From NCBI GenBank assembly GCA_964514235.1, contig CAZEPV010000002.1, positions 129,356 through 193,355 on the forward strand: a stretch of DNA of 64,000 nucleotides. Direction: 5' to 3'. Source of the DNA: JAAYRQ01 sp035647235. GTDB lineage: Bacteria > Bacillota > Syntrophomonadia > Syntrophomonadales > Syntrophomonadaceae. The notes beneath the pieces were generated by a model. The model made no database searches. It saw only the letters and a list, made by a program, of their open reading frames with translations, and was not told where the DNA came from. This document shows positions 37,469 to 46,296 of this stretch, one piece after another. Position 1 is the first letter of the stretch, and every line of letters begins with the position of its first letter. The position numbers and the translations under genes are program-made.

Positions 37469-38167
37469 ATGTCAGTAATTACTATGAAACAACTTTTAGA
37501 AGCTGGGGTTCACTTTGGTCACCAAACTCGGAGGTGGAATCCTAAGATGTCACCCTATATTTATATGGAAAGAAATGGCATCTACATTATTGATTTACAA
37601 CAGACAGTTAAAAAGTTTGAGGAAGCCTATGAATTCGTCAAGGAGATAGCTGCTGAAGGGAAAGATGTTCTCTTTGTCGGCACAAAAAAACAAGCCCAAG
37701 AAACCATCCAAGAAGAAGCCTTAAGGTGTGATATGCACTTTGTAAACCAGCGTTGGTTGGGAGGTATGCTGACTAATTATAAAACTATAAAAAAGAGAAT
37801 CCAAAGGTTAAAGCAGCTTGAGCAGATGGAAGAGGAAGGCGCCTTTGAGGTTCTAACCAAAAAAGAAGTCGCCAAATTAATCAACGAACGCGAAAGATTA
37901 GAAAGATTCTTGGGTGGTATTGAAAACATGGAAAAACTGCCAGGGGCTGTTTTCATAGTCGATCCACGTAAAGAAAGGATTGCGGTAGCTGAAGCACGGA
38001 AATTAAATATCCCTGTTATTGCCATAGTAGATACTAATTGCGATCCTGATGAAATAGATTATATTATTCCAGGGAATGATGATGCTATAAGGGCAGTTAA
38101 ACTTATAACCGCTAAAATTGCCGATGCTGTAATAGAAGGTAGACAAGGTGAACAAGGTGCTGTTTAA
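37469..38167 (+). CDS. rpsB: 30S ribosomal protein S2
   Basis: Small-subunit protein of 232 residues. The opening MSVITMKQLLEAGVHFGHQ and the motifs RRWNPKM, VNQRWLGGMLTN and PVIAIVDTNCDPD are typical of S2. ATG 37469 is chosen (AAGGAGG 7 bases upstream) over TTG 37466. The S2-EF-Ts-PyrH-Frr order is conserved in bacteria. Confidence 0.98.
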   Translation: MSVITMKQLLEAGVHFGHQTRRWNPKMSPYIYMERNGIYIIDLQQTVKKFEEAYEFVKEIAAEGKDVLFVGTKKQAQETIQEEALRCDMHFVNQRWLGGMLTNYKTIKKRIQRLKQLEQMEEEGAFEVLTKKEVAKLINERERLERFLGGIENMEKLPGAVFIVDPRKERIAVAEARKLNIPVIAIVDTNCDPDEIDYIIPGNDDAIRAVKLITAKIADAVIEGRQGEQGAV

Positions 38168-38178
38168 ATGATTCTATC

Positions 38179-38215
38179 AAAAGGAGCGGGGACTAAATAG
38201 CCCCCCCCTTTTTTT
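38179..38215 (+). terminator. Terminator-like hairpin between rpsB and tsf
   Basis: GGAGCGGGG pairs with the CCCCCCCC run (38201-38208) around the loop ACTAAATAG, followed by seven T residues. A position inside the rpsB-tsf unit suggests partial termination that lowers tsf relative to rpsB. Confidence 0.7.
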
Positions 38216-38276
38216 AAATAATACACATTTAGAAGTTTATTAAGTATAAAAAATTATTACATAGGAGGTTTTAAAC

Positions 38277-38924
38277 TTGGTAACTGCGGCAATGGTAAAA
38301 GAACTGCGTGAAAGAACAGGCGCAGGTATGATGGATTGCAAAAAAGCCTTAGTGGAAACTAATGGTGATATCGAAAAAGCCATAGATGAGTTAAGGACCA
38401 AAGGTTTAGCTAAAGCTGCTAAAAAGGCAAGTCGGGTGGCTAGTGAAGGTACCGTAATATCTTACATTCATGGTGGGGGAAGAATTGGAGTTTTAGTAGA
38501 GGTAAACTGTGAAACGGATTTCGTGGCTAAAACAGATGAATTTAAGCAATTAGCATACGATATTGCAATGCAAGTTGCAGCTTCTAATCCAGAATATTTA
38601 GACAGGGAACAGGTGCCAGAAGATGTTATAGCACGTGAAAAGGAAGTTTTACGGGCTCAAGCTTTAGAGGAAGGCAAACCAGAAAAAATAATAGATAAGA
38701 TGATCGAGGGACGGATTGAGAAGTTCTTTAAGGAAAAATGCCTACTAGAGCAAGAGTTTATTAAAGATACTGATAAGACTGTACAAGAACTTGTCCATGA
38801 AAATGTAGCGAAGATAGGAGAAAATATTACAATACGCCGTTTTTCCCGCTACGAAGTCGGGGAAGGAATCGAAAAAGAAACTGTAGATTTTGCTACTGAA
38901 GTAATGTCCCAAATGAAATCTTAA
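38277..38924 (+). CDS. tsf: Translation elongation factor Ts
   Basis: Nucleotide-exchange factor for EF-Tu, 215 residues, starting at TTG 38277 with AGGAGG (38263-38268) 8 bases upstream. The family motifs VKELRERTGAGMMDCKKAL and VEVNCETDFVAKTDEF are intact. Length matches the short form common in Firmicutes such as Clostridia. Confidence 0.97.
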   Translation: MVTAAMVKELRERTGAGMMDCKKALVETNGDIEKAIDELRTKGLAKAAKKASRVASEGTVISYIHGGGRIGVLVEVNCETDFVAKTDEFKQLAYDIAMQVAASNPEYLDREQVPEDVIAREKEVLRAQALEEGKPEKIIDKMIEGRIEKFFKEKCLLEQEFIKDTDKTVQELVHENVAKIGENITIRRFSRYEVGEGIEKETVDFATEVMSQMKS

Positions 38925-38939
38925 ACAGGGGGTAGTATT

Positions 38940-39656
38940 TTGCATCAACCCAAATATAAGAGAGTCATTTTAAAATTAAGTGGGGAAGCTTTAGCTGGCA
39001 ATGATGGTCATGGGATTAACCATGAGATCATTACATCTATATCTAAACAGATTGTGGAAGTTGCCAATTTAGGTGTCGAAGTAGCTATTGTAGTAGGTGG
39101 GGGTAACATATGGCGTGGTGTTGCAGGTAGTGCCAAAGGAATGGATCGTGCGACTGCAGATTATATGGGCATGTTGGCAACTGTCATTAATGCACTTGCA
39201 CTACAGGACGCTTTAGAAAGTTTAGATATGGGTACTAGGGTTTTATCAGCCATAGAAATGAAAGAGATTGCAGAACCATATATTAGGCGTAGAGCAATAA
39301 GGCATTTAGAAAAGGGCAGAGTGGTTATATTTGCTGCAGGAACAGGTAACCCCTATTTCTCAACAGATACAGCCGCAGCTTTACGGTCAGCTGAAATAGA
39401 AGCAGATGTAATATTAATGGCTAAAAAAGTTGATGGGGTCTATGATTCTGATCCCCTAAAAAATCCAAATGCACGGAAATATGAAGACCTTGATTATATT
39501 GAAGTGCTTAATAAAGGATTAGGGGTGATGGATTCTACTGCAGCTTCTTTGTGCATGGATAATGAAATACCTATTATTGTTTTTGATTTAACGAGAAGTG
39601 GGAATATCATGAAAGTAGTAATGGGTGAGGATATAGGTACCTATGTAGGGAGGTAA
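38940..39656 (+). CDS. pyrH: UMP kinase
   Basis: Amino-acid-kinase-fold UMP kinase of 238 residues, which makes UDP for pyrimidine nucleotide synthesis. It starts at TTG 38940 after AGGGGGT. Motifs KLSGEALAG, VVGGGNIWRG, AAGTGNPYFSTDTAAALR and MAKKVDGVYDSDP are intact. Confidence 0.97.
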   Translation: MHQPKYKRVILKLSGEALAGNDGHGINHEIITSISKQIVEVANLGVEVAIVVGGGNIWRGVAGSAKGMDRATADYMGMLATVINALALQDALESLDMGTRVLSAIEMKEIAEPYIRRRAIRHLEKGRVVIFAAGTGNPYFSTDTAAALRSAEIEADVILMAKKVDGVYDSDPLKNPNARKYEDLDYIEVLNKGLGVMDSTAASLCMDNEIPIIVFDLTRSGNIMKVVMGEDIGTYVGR

Positions 39657-39660
39657 TATT

Positions 39661-40218
39661 ATGATTAGTGATATTTTAATAGATGCTGAAGATCGTATGC
39701 AAAAATCGGTGGAATTTCTGAAAGGTGATTTGGCTTCTTTGCGGGCAGGCAGGGCTAATCCAGCAATGCTAGATAAAATTATGGTAGATTATTATGGTGA
39801 GCTTACACCGATTAATCAATTAGCCAATATAACCATACCTGAAGCACGTCTAATAGTAATAAAACCGTGGGACAAATCTAGTATGCCGGAAATTGAAAAA
39901 GCTATACTGAGATCCGATTTAGGAGTTAATCCCACAAATGATGGTAATGTTATTCGCATAGCAATTCCACAGCTAACCGAAGAAAGAAGAAAAGAAATAG
40001 TTAAAATTGTACGTAAAAAAGCAGAAGAGGGCAAAATTGCCATTCGTAATATCAGAAGAGAAGGCAATGATATGTTGAAAGCTAGTGAAAAAGATAAAAT
40101 TATATCTGAGGACGAAAACAAAAAAGCTATGGAAGATATACAAGAACTAACCGATAAATATATAAAAGAAGTAGATACTATCTTACAAGCTAAAGAAAAG
40201 GATATAATGGAAGTCTAG
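39661..40218 (+). CDS. frr: Ribosome recycling factor
   Basis: Factor of 185 residues that, with EF-G, splits post-termination ribosomes. Motifs LRAGRANPAMLDKI, IPEARLIVIKPWDKS and IRIAIPQLTEERRKE are diagnostic. It starts 4 bases after pyrH, with GGGAGGT in the preceding gene end. Confidence 0.97.
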   Translation: MISDILIDAEDRMQKSVEFLKGDLASLRAGRANPAMLDKIMVDYYGELTPINQLANITIPEARLIVIKPWDKSSMPEIEKAILRSDLGVNPTNDGNVIRIAIPQLTEERRKEIVKIVRKKAEEGKIAIRNIRREGNDMLKASEKDKIISEDENKKAMEDIQELTDKYIKEVDTILQAKEKDIMEV

Positions 40219-40245
40219 TATACTTTTGATTAATAGAAATTGTAA

Positions 40246-40278
40246 GTATAGTAAACCCCCTAATTAGGGGGTTTTATA
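40246..40278 (+). terminator. Rho-independent terminator after frr
   Basis: AAACCCCC (40253-40260) and GGGGGTTT (40267-40274) form a perfect stem with outer GTATA/TATAC pairing; T residues follow the GC core. It separates rpsB-frr from uppS onward. Confidence 0.85.
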
Positions 40279-40322
40279 CTAAAAAAATTTATCTAATCAT
40301 TCTTTTCGAAAAGGGGGATATT

Positions 40323-41105
40323 TTGTCTAGTAAAACATCAAAAGTAAAAAAGATGATTAATGCTAATAAATTGCCCCAACATATAGCCATAATAATGGAT
40401 GGAAATGGCAGGTGGGCCAAAAAAAAATTTATGCCCCGCACTATGGGTCATACTGCTGGTATGACTGCCCTTAAAAGAGTAGTTATTGCTGCATCTGAAA
40501 TAGGGATACCTATCTTAACTGTTTTTGCATTTTCCACAGAAAATTGGAAAAGGCCCGAAGAAGAAGTAAATTATTTGATGAACTTGTTGGTCGAATATTT
40601 GCATAAAGAATTGGACGAATTACATCAAAACGAAGTGCAGATCAATATGTTAGGTGATCATAAAAGCTTGCCACTAAAATGCCAAGATGAAATAGATGCG
40701 GCCATTGTGAAAACTGCCCATAATAAGGGGATGGTTTTTAATATAGCTCTAAATTACGGAGCCCGTGATGAGATATTATTAGCTATTAAAGGATTATTAA
40801 CTAAAATAAATGCTGGGGAGATTTCCTCCACCAGTATTTCAGAAGAAATGTTTTCCAGCTTGTTGTATACTAAAGATATTCCCGACCCAGATTTGTTAAT
40901 TAGGACTGCTGGCGAAAAAAGGATAAGCAATTTTTTATTATGGCAAATAGCATACAGTGAGCTATGGTTCACCGATGTTTTATGGCCAGATTTTTCTGAG
41001 GAAGATTTATGGCAAGCTATATATGATTATCAACAAAGAGATCGAAGATTTGGCGGATTAAGTGTAAAACAGGATGAGAATAATGTTAAAAGAACGAATT
41101 ATTAG
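40323..41105 (+). CDS. uppS: Undecaprenyl diphosphate synthase
   Basis: cis-Prenyltransferase of 260 residues that makes the C55 lipid carrier for peptidoglycan. Catalytic Asp26 lies in IIMDGNGRWAKK; FAFSTENWKRP and DPDLLIRTAGEKRISNFLLW (core: LLIRTAGEKR) are intact. It starts at TTG 40323 after AAGGGGG; an in-frame ATG at 40353 is an alternative that would trim ten residues. The 3' end overlaps cdsA. Confidence 0.96.
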   Translation: MSSKTSKVKKMINANKLPQHIAIIMDGNGRWAKKKFMPRTMGHTAGMTALKRVVIAASEIGIPILTVFAFSTENWKRPEEEVNYLMNLLVEYLHKELDELHQNEVQINMLGDHKSLPLKCQDEIDAAIVKTAHNKGMVFNIALNYGARDEILLAIKGLLTKINAGEISSTSISEEMFSSLLYTKDIPDPDLLIRTAGEKRISNFLLWQIAYSELWFTDVLWPDFSEEDLWQAIYDYQQRDRRFGGLSVKQDENNVKRTNY

Positions 41106-41862
41106 TGGCTTAATTGGTGTGGTCTTGATTCTTTCTATCCTTTATGCAGGGGGAGTATATTGGATAGCTTTTTTTACCTTCTTAGGTTTAGGTGGCTTAT
41201 ACGAATTCAACCGAATTTTTAAAAAGGAATATAACCCCCCAATTTTAGTAGGTGTTATATTATTCCTGATTACCATGTTTTATTTATATAATAAGAGTTT
41301 AATTCTATCTTTAGTTCTTTTTATGGTTTTTTTAGTCATATATTTGATTATAAAATACCCTAAAGTGTCTATAGTAGATATAACATTGAGCATATTTCCC
41401 GCTTTATACATAGGTTTTTCTTTTAGTTTTGCTTTGCTTATCCTAGAAGAACCACATGCTTTTCTGATTATGTTATCTATATTCTTGCTAACCTGGACTA
41501 GCGATATTGGGGGATATTTCTTCGGTAGCTTATGGGGGAAACGAAAAATAGCACCGAAATTGAGTCCCAATAAAACCTGGGCTGGTTCAATTGGGGGTAT
41601 AATTTTAAGCCTAATTACAGCTCTTATTTTCTACAAATATGCCCAAATAGGGAATCATAACTTATTTAATCTAATAATTTTAGGTATTATGGCTAGCATC
41701 GCTGCCCAGGCAGGGGACTTATTTATCTCCAGTGTCAAAAGAATATTTGCAGTCAAAGATACAGGTAGTTTAATTCCCGGACATGGTGGTATTTTAGATA
41801 GATTTGATAGTTTTATTCTAGTTTTACCTGTAGTTTTTGCTTTGCTTACTTATTTTACCTAA
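41083..41862 (+). CDS. cdsA: Phosphatidate cytidylyltransferase
   Basis: CDP-diacylglycerol synthase (259 residues), an integral membrane enzyme with about seven or eight hydrophobic helices. The C-terminal signature SSVKRIFAVKDTGSLIPGHGG followed by ILDRFDS is complete (core: KDTGSLIPGHGG). ATG 41083 is preferred over ATG 41074 because AGGATGAG lies before it and family members begin MLKxRIISxLIG. Overlaps uppS by 23 bases. Confidence 0.94.
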   Translation: MLKERIISGLIGVVLILSILYAGGVYWIAFFTFLGLGGLYEFNRIFKKEYNPPILVGVILFLITMFYLYNKSLILSLVLFMVFLVIYLIIKYPKVSIVDITLSIFPALYIGFSFSFALLILEEPHAFLIMLSIFLLTWTSDIGGYFFGSLWGKRKIAPKLSPNKTWAGSIGGIILSLITALIFYKYAQIGNHNLFNLIILGIMASIAAQAGDLFISSVKRIFAVKDTGSLIPGHGGILDRFDSFILVLPVVFALLTYFT

Positions 41863-41911
41863 AAGTTATAGGATTAATTACCTAAATATTGTAGTTTGAA
41901 GGAGGGGAAGT

Positions 41912-43033
41912 ATGCTAGATCCTGATTTAAATAGATATCTGAAAGTTCTAGCCAAATTAACTATCCTAGTAATGGCTTTAGTTGCTATATATTTATTATT
42001 TTCCTATGTGTTTCCGATCTTAGGTAGAATCATATCTTACATTCCTAGCTTACTTTTACCCTTTATATTGGCTATAGTTTTAGCAGTAGTAATTGAACCG
42101 GTGGTCGTATTTTTCGAGACAAAGACCAAATTAAACAGGAGTCTAGCAGTTGTCATAAGTCTAATTTTAACTGTAGGTGGATTTATTTATATTGTTTCAT
42201 TGCTAATTACCAAAATAATTAACGAGATATCGGGTATGTCCCCGAGGTTAATCAAGTATTCTGATACAGTAGTTCAGAAATTTATTAATACAATTAGTGA
42301 TTTCAAACTTCTTTATGTGGAGCTAAATTTACCTTTGGAAGTCCAAAGTGCTATTCAAGACAATCTGCAAAATGCTATTCTAATATTGCGGGGCATTTTG
42401 GAAAGTACAGTTAATTCCTTGGCTAAGGTTGTGGCTACTTTGCCTAGTATGTTTGTATTTTTAATGATTGCTACGGTAGCTACCTTTTTTATTATTAAAG
42501 ATAGGGCTTTATTAAGAAGATTTTTCCTGCAAATCATTCCTGGAGTTGCCAGATCAAAAACTAGGAATGTTATTACTGAATTATTAAAATCGCTGGTAGG
42601 CTTTATCAAGGCTTATAGTATTTTAATTACTATTACTACTATTACGACTATGATTGGACTGAAAATATTAGGGGTAAAATATGTTTTGACGATTGGTATA
42701 GTTGTAGGTCTTTTAGATATTTTACCTATTTTAGGACCTGGAACCCTTTTCATTCCTTGGATAATCTGGGAATTTATAGCTGGCAATACGGGGCTAGGTA
42801 TAAGTCTACTTATATTATATGGTACTATTTCAGTAGTAAGGCAAATGATTGAACCTAAAATAATTGGAGATAATATCGGTCTACACCCCCTGGCAACCTT
42901 GTTTTCCTTATACGTTGGCTTGAGGTTGGGGGGAGTAGTAGGTATGATATTAGGACCAGTCACAATAGTAGTCATCATGGCCAGTTTTCGGGCTGGAATT
43001 TTTGATAGTATAAGTTGGAGGAAACACTGGTGA
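41912..43033 (+). CDS. ytvI: AI-2E family transporter, YtvI-type
   Basis: Polytopic membrane protein of 373 residues with about eight hydrophobic segments. The C-terminal pattern GLLDILPILGPG, then MIEPKIIGDNIGLHPL, then GLRLGGVVGMILGP, is typical of the AI-2E/PerM superfamily; the closest named relative I recognise is sporulation membrane protein YtvI. AAGGAGGGGAAG precedes the ATG. The gene is inserted between cdsA and dxr, which are adjacent in Bacillus. Substrate unknown. Confidence 0.8.
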   Translation: MLDPDLNRYLKVLAKLTILVMALVAIYLLFSYVFPILGRIISYIPSLLLPFILAIVLAVVIEPVVVFFETKTKLNRSLAVVISLILTVGGFIYIVSLLITKIINEISGMSPRLIKYSDTVVQKFINTISDFKLLYVELNLPLEVQSAIQDNLQNAILILRGILESTVNSLAKVVATLPSMFVFLMIATVATFFIIKDRALLRRFFLQIIPGVARSKTRNVITELLKSLVGFIKAYSILITITTITTMIGLKILGVKYVLTIGIVVGLLDILPILGPGTLFIPWIIWEFIAGNTGLGISLLILYGTISVVRQMIEPKIIGDNIGLHPLATLFSLYVGLRLGGVVGMILGPVTIVVIMASFRAGIFDSISWRKHW

Positions 43034-44196
43034 TAAATAATAAACAGAAACTTTCTATATTGGGCTCTACGGGCTCCATTGGTACCCAGGCTTTAGAGGT
43101 AGTAGATAACTACTTTGACAAATATGAGGTAGTGGCTCTAGCTGCCAAGGATGAAGTAAATGAATTATCCCTACAAATCCAAAAATATAAACCGAAGATA
43201 GTAGCAGTAACTTCAGAATCAGCCTATAGGGAACTTAAATTTAAGTGGGGGCATATTTCTGATTTTGTCCTAGGAATTGAGGGGCTGGCGGAAGCCGCTA
43301 GCTATGCTGATGTTGATACAACCATAATAGCTTTGAGTGGGGCAGTAGGAATTTTACCCACCTTATCAGCTATTCAAGCTAAAAAAAGAATTGCTTTGGC
43401 TAATAAAGAGACTTTAGTAGCTGCAGGCCATATTGTAATGCGGGAGGTCGCCCAGCATAATGTGGAATTGATTCCTGTAGATAGTGAACACTCGGCAATT
43501 TTTCAATGTATTCAAGGTGAAGAAAAATATCTGGAGAATATATGGTTAACCGCTTCGGGAGGACCATTTAGAGACTTCACCAGCCAAGAATTAACTGAAG
43601 TTACTGTGGATATGGCACTTAAACACCCTAATTGGAGCATGGGGCCGAAAATTACAATTGACTCTGCTACTTTGATGAATAAAGGATTAGAAGTAATTGA
43701 AGCCCACCATCTATTTGCTACCCCTTATGAAAATATTAAAGTTGTAATCCAATCCGAAAGCATAATTCATTCGATGGCAGAATTCAACGATGGTTCAGTT
43801 CTGGCCCATTTAGGTACCCCGAACATGAAAATTCCTATTCAATATGCTTTAACTTATCCGAATCGTATGCCTACCCAAGTAGACAAACTCGATTTTACCA
43901 GGCTAAGTAAAATTAATTTCGCCAAACCTGATTTTCTTAGGTTTCCAGCCTTAAAATTAGCATATGAAGCTGGAAATATCGGTGGAAGTATGCCTACTGT
44001 ATTGAATGCTGCCAATGAAACCGCAGTTAATTTATTTTTAAATGAAAAGATTAGCTTTATTCAGATAGCTCATATAGTTGAGCAAGTAATGATGGAACAT
44101 TCGGTTATAATAGAACCAGACTTACCAACCATTTTGGAAATAGATAAATGGGCTAGAAATAAAGGCCTAGAATTAGCAAATCAAGGGGGACAATAA
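43030..44196 (+). CDS. dxr: 1-deoxy-D-xylulose 5-phosphate reductoisomerase
   Basis: Second enzyme of the MEP isoprenoid pathway, 388 residues. NADPH-binding motif LGSTGSIGTQALEVV, the metal/substrate motifs PVDSEHSAIFQC and LTASGGPFRD, and MNKGLEVIEAHHLF are present. GTG 43030 is chosen: TTGGAGG (43015-43021) is 8 bases upstream, and the start overlaps the ytvI stop. Clustered with ispG, another MEP enzyme. Confidence 0.96.
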   Translation: MINNKQKLSILGSTGSIGTQALEVVDNYFDKYEVVALAAKDEVNELSLQIQKYKPKIVAVTSESAYRELKFKWGHISDFVLGIEGLAEAASYADVDTTIIALSGAVGILPTLSAIQAKKRIALANKETLVAAGHIVMREVAQHNVELIPVDSEHSAIFQCIQGEEKYLENIWLTASGGPFRDFTSQELTEVTVDMALKHPNWSMGPKITIDSATLMNKGLEVIEAHHLFATPYENIKVVIQSESIIHSMAEFNDGSVLAHLGTPNMKIPIQYALTYPNRMPTQVDKLDFTRLSKINFAKPDFLRFPALKLAYEAGNIGGSMPTVLNAANETAVNLFLNEKISFIQIAHIVEQVMMEHSVIIEPDLPTILEIDKWARNKGLELANQGGQ

Positions 44197-45225
44197 ATGT
44201 CAATTATAATAACACTTTTAATAATTGCTGTTTTGGTATTAGTACACGAATGGGGCCATTTTATTGTAGCTAGAAAAATAGGTATACCTGTACATGAGTT
44301 TGCTTTGGGATTTGGTTACAAGTTGTTTTCCATAACTAAAAATGGAGTGGAATATTCTTTCCGTCTAATCCCCTTAGGCGGCTTTGTTCGCATGGCAGGC
44401 GAAGAATATGGCGATGATTTTTCCGAACCTACTGGTTATAGTAGTAGGACACCCCTGGAAAAAATTGCGGTTGCTTTTGCGGGACCATTTATGAATTTTG
44501 TTTTGGCCATAATAATCTTTATAGTTATTTATGCTTTTATAGGTATACCAGAACCAACGAATTCGCCTATTTTGGGGAAAGTGTTAGAAGGAAAACCCGC
44601 TTATACTGCAGGCCTACGGGTAAATGACGAAATTCTACAAATTAATGGTAGCAAAATTAATAGCTGGGAAGAATTTACCCAATTTATAAGTACTAGCCAA
44701 GCAGCTACTGATCTAGAACTACTAGTCAATCGCAACAATGAACATATTGCTATTAATGTAAAACCCGAAATAGATACCAGCACAGATACTACAATTATCG
44801 GGGTTTTGCCCTTAGTTAAATACAGCAAACAGTCTATTCTCGCATCTATTCAATTAGGCTTATACCAGACTTATGAATTAACGGCACTACTATTAGCTGG
44901 GCTTTGGACCCTGATTACTGGGGGGGCCTCTATGCAGGATTTGGCAGGACCAGTTGGGATTACCAAATTAGTTGGTGAGGTAGCCCAAATCGGTTTTGTA
45001 TTTGTACTTAATTTTGCTGCTTTTTTGAGTATTAACCTAGGCATTTTGAATCTACTGCCTATTCCTGCCTTGGATGGTAGCAAAATTGTCTTTGCCACTA
45101 TTGAGGGCATTCGCAGAAAACCCATAGAACCAGAGCGTGAAGGTTTTATCCACTGGATAGGGTTTTTATTACTAATAACTTTGATTATCGTTGTAACTTT
45201 CAATGATATAGCAAAGCTATTTTGA
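44197..45225 (+). CDS. rseP: Site-2 zinc metalloprotease RseP/RasP
   Basis: Intramembrane protease of 342 residues that cleaves membrane-bound regulators such as anti-sigma factors. The zinc motif HEWGH is at about residues 17-21 in the first helix and the second metal-ligand motif is NLLPIPALDGSK near residue 285. One PDZ domain lies between (GKVLEGKPAYTAGLRVNDEI). CAAGGGGG precedes the ATG, one base after dxr. Confidence 0.95.
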   Translation: MSIIITLLIIAVLVLVHEWGHFIVARKIGIPVHEFALGFGYKLFSITKNGVEYSFRLIPLGGFVRMAGEEYGDDFSEPTGYSSRTPLEKIAVAFAGPFMNFVLAIIIFIVIYAFIGIPEPTNSPILGKVLEGKPAYTAGLRVNDEILQINGSKINSWEEFTQFISTSQAATDLELLVNRNNEHIAINVKPEIDTSTDTTIIGVLPLVKYSKQSILASIQLGLYQTYELTALLLAGLWTLITGGASMQDLAGPVGITKLVGEVAQIGFVFVLNFAAFLSINLGILNLLPIPALDGSKIVFATIEGIRRKPIEPEREGFIHWIGFLLLITLIIVVTFNDIAKLF

Positions 45226-45236
45226 AGGTGATTTAA

Positions 45237-46286
45237 ATGAGACATAAGACAAATGTTATACAAATCGGTTCTGTTAGGCTAGGGGGGACTAATCCTATAA
45301 GAGTCCAATCTATGACTACTACTGACACTAGGGATGTCAGCGCAACCATAAAACAAATAGATGATCTGGCAAAGGCAGGCTGTGAAATTATACGGGTGGC
45401 AGTAGTCGATCAGGATGCTGCCTTGAGTATAGGCGAAATCAAAAAACATATTACTATTCCTTTAATAGCTGATATTCATTTTGATTATAAATTAGCCTTG
45501 CTCAGCGCCACAGCAGGAGCAGACGGGTTGCGGATAAATCCAGGCAATATTGGGGAAAAATACAAGGTTCGGGAAGTAGTAAATATATGCAAAGATAAAG
45601 GGTTGCCTATACGAATTGGGGTAAATGCAGGTTCTTTGCATAAAAGGATTTTAAGTAAATATGGGGAAATAAATGCTTTAGGCATGGTCGAAAGTGCTAT
45701 GGAAAATATAGCTATTCTGGAAGATCTAAATTTTACTGATATAAAGGTTTCCCTAAAGGCTTCCTCGGTTCCACTGACAATTGAAGCTTACAGGTTAATG
45801 GCCAGCAAGACTAATTATCCTTTGCATTTAGGTATTACCGAAGCAGGTACTAAGGATAGGGGCTTAATAAAATCCGTGATAGGTTTAGGTATCTTGCTTA
45901 ATGAGGGTATCGGGGACACTATAAGGGTATCCCTGACCGCTAACCCTGTTGAGGAAGTATGGGCGGCTTATGAGATTTTGAAAAACCTAAATTTGCGTGA
46001 AAAGGGTATAGAATTAGTTTCCTGTCCCACTTGTGGTAGGTGTGAAATTGATTTGATTAAAATAGCCGAAGAAGTAGATGCCAGATTGCGTGATTTAGAC
46101 AAGCCTATTAAGGTTGCGGTAATGGGTTGTGTAGTCAATGGACCTGGTGAAGCCAAAGAAGCTGATTTCGGTATTGCAGGTGGACGGGGTTTGGGACTCT
46201 TGTTTAAAAAAGGTGAAATTATTAAAAAGGTAGACGAGGAAAATTTAGTCGATGAGCTTATAAAAGAAATTCATAATTCATACTAG
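45237..46286 (+). CDS. ispG: 4-hydroxy-3-methylbut-2-enyl-diphosphate synthase IspG (GcpE)
   Basis: [4Fe-4S] enzyme of the MEP pathway, 349 residues. The TIM-barrel start RVQSMTTTDTRDV and the C-terminal cluster-ligand regions SCPTCGRCEIDL and VMGCVVNGPGEAKEADFGI are intact. GAAGGTGAT precedes the ATG. In Bacillus this gene is not in the polC region, so its insertion between rseP and proS groups two MEP genes here. Confidence 0.96.
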   Translation: MRHKTNVIQIGSVRLGGTNPIRVQSMTTTDTRDVSATIKQIDDLAKAGCEIIRVAVVDQDAALSIGEIKKHITIPLIADIHFDYKLALLSATAGADGLRINPGNIGEKYKVREVVNICKDKGLPIRIGVNAGSLHKRILSKYGEINALGMVESAMENIAILEDLNFTDIKVSLKASSVPLTIEAYRLMASKTNYPLHLGITEAGTKDRGLIKSVIGLGILLNEGIGDTIRVSLTANPVEEVWAAYEILKNLNLREKGIELVSCPTCGRCEIDLIKIAEEVDARLRDLDKPIKVAVMGCVVNGPGEAKEADFGIAGGRGLGLLFKKGEIIKKVDEENLVDELIKEIHNSY

Positions 46287-46296
46287 GGAGGAACTT

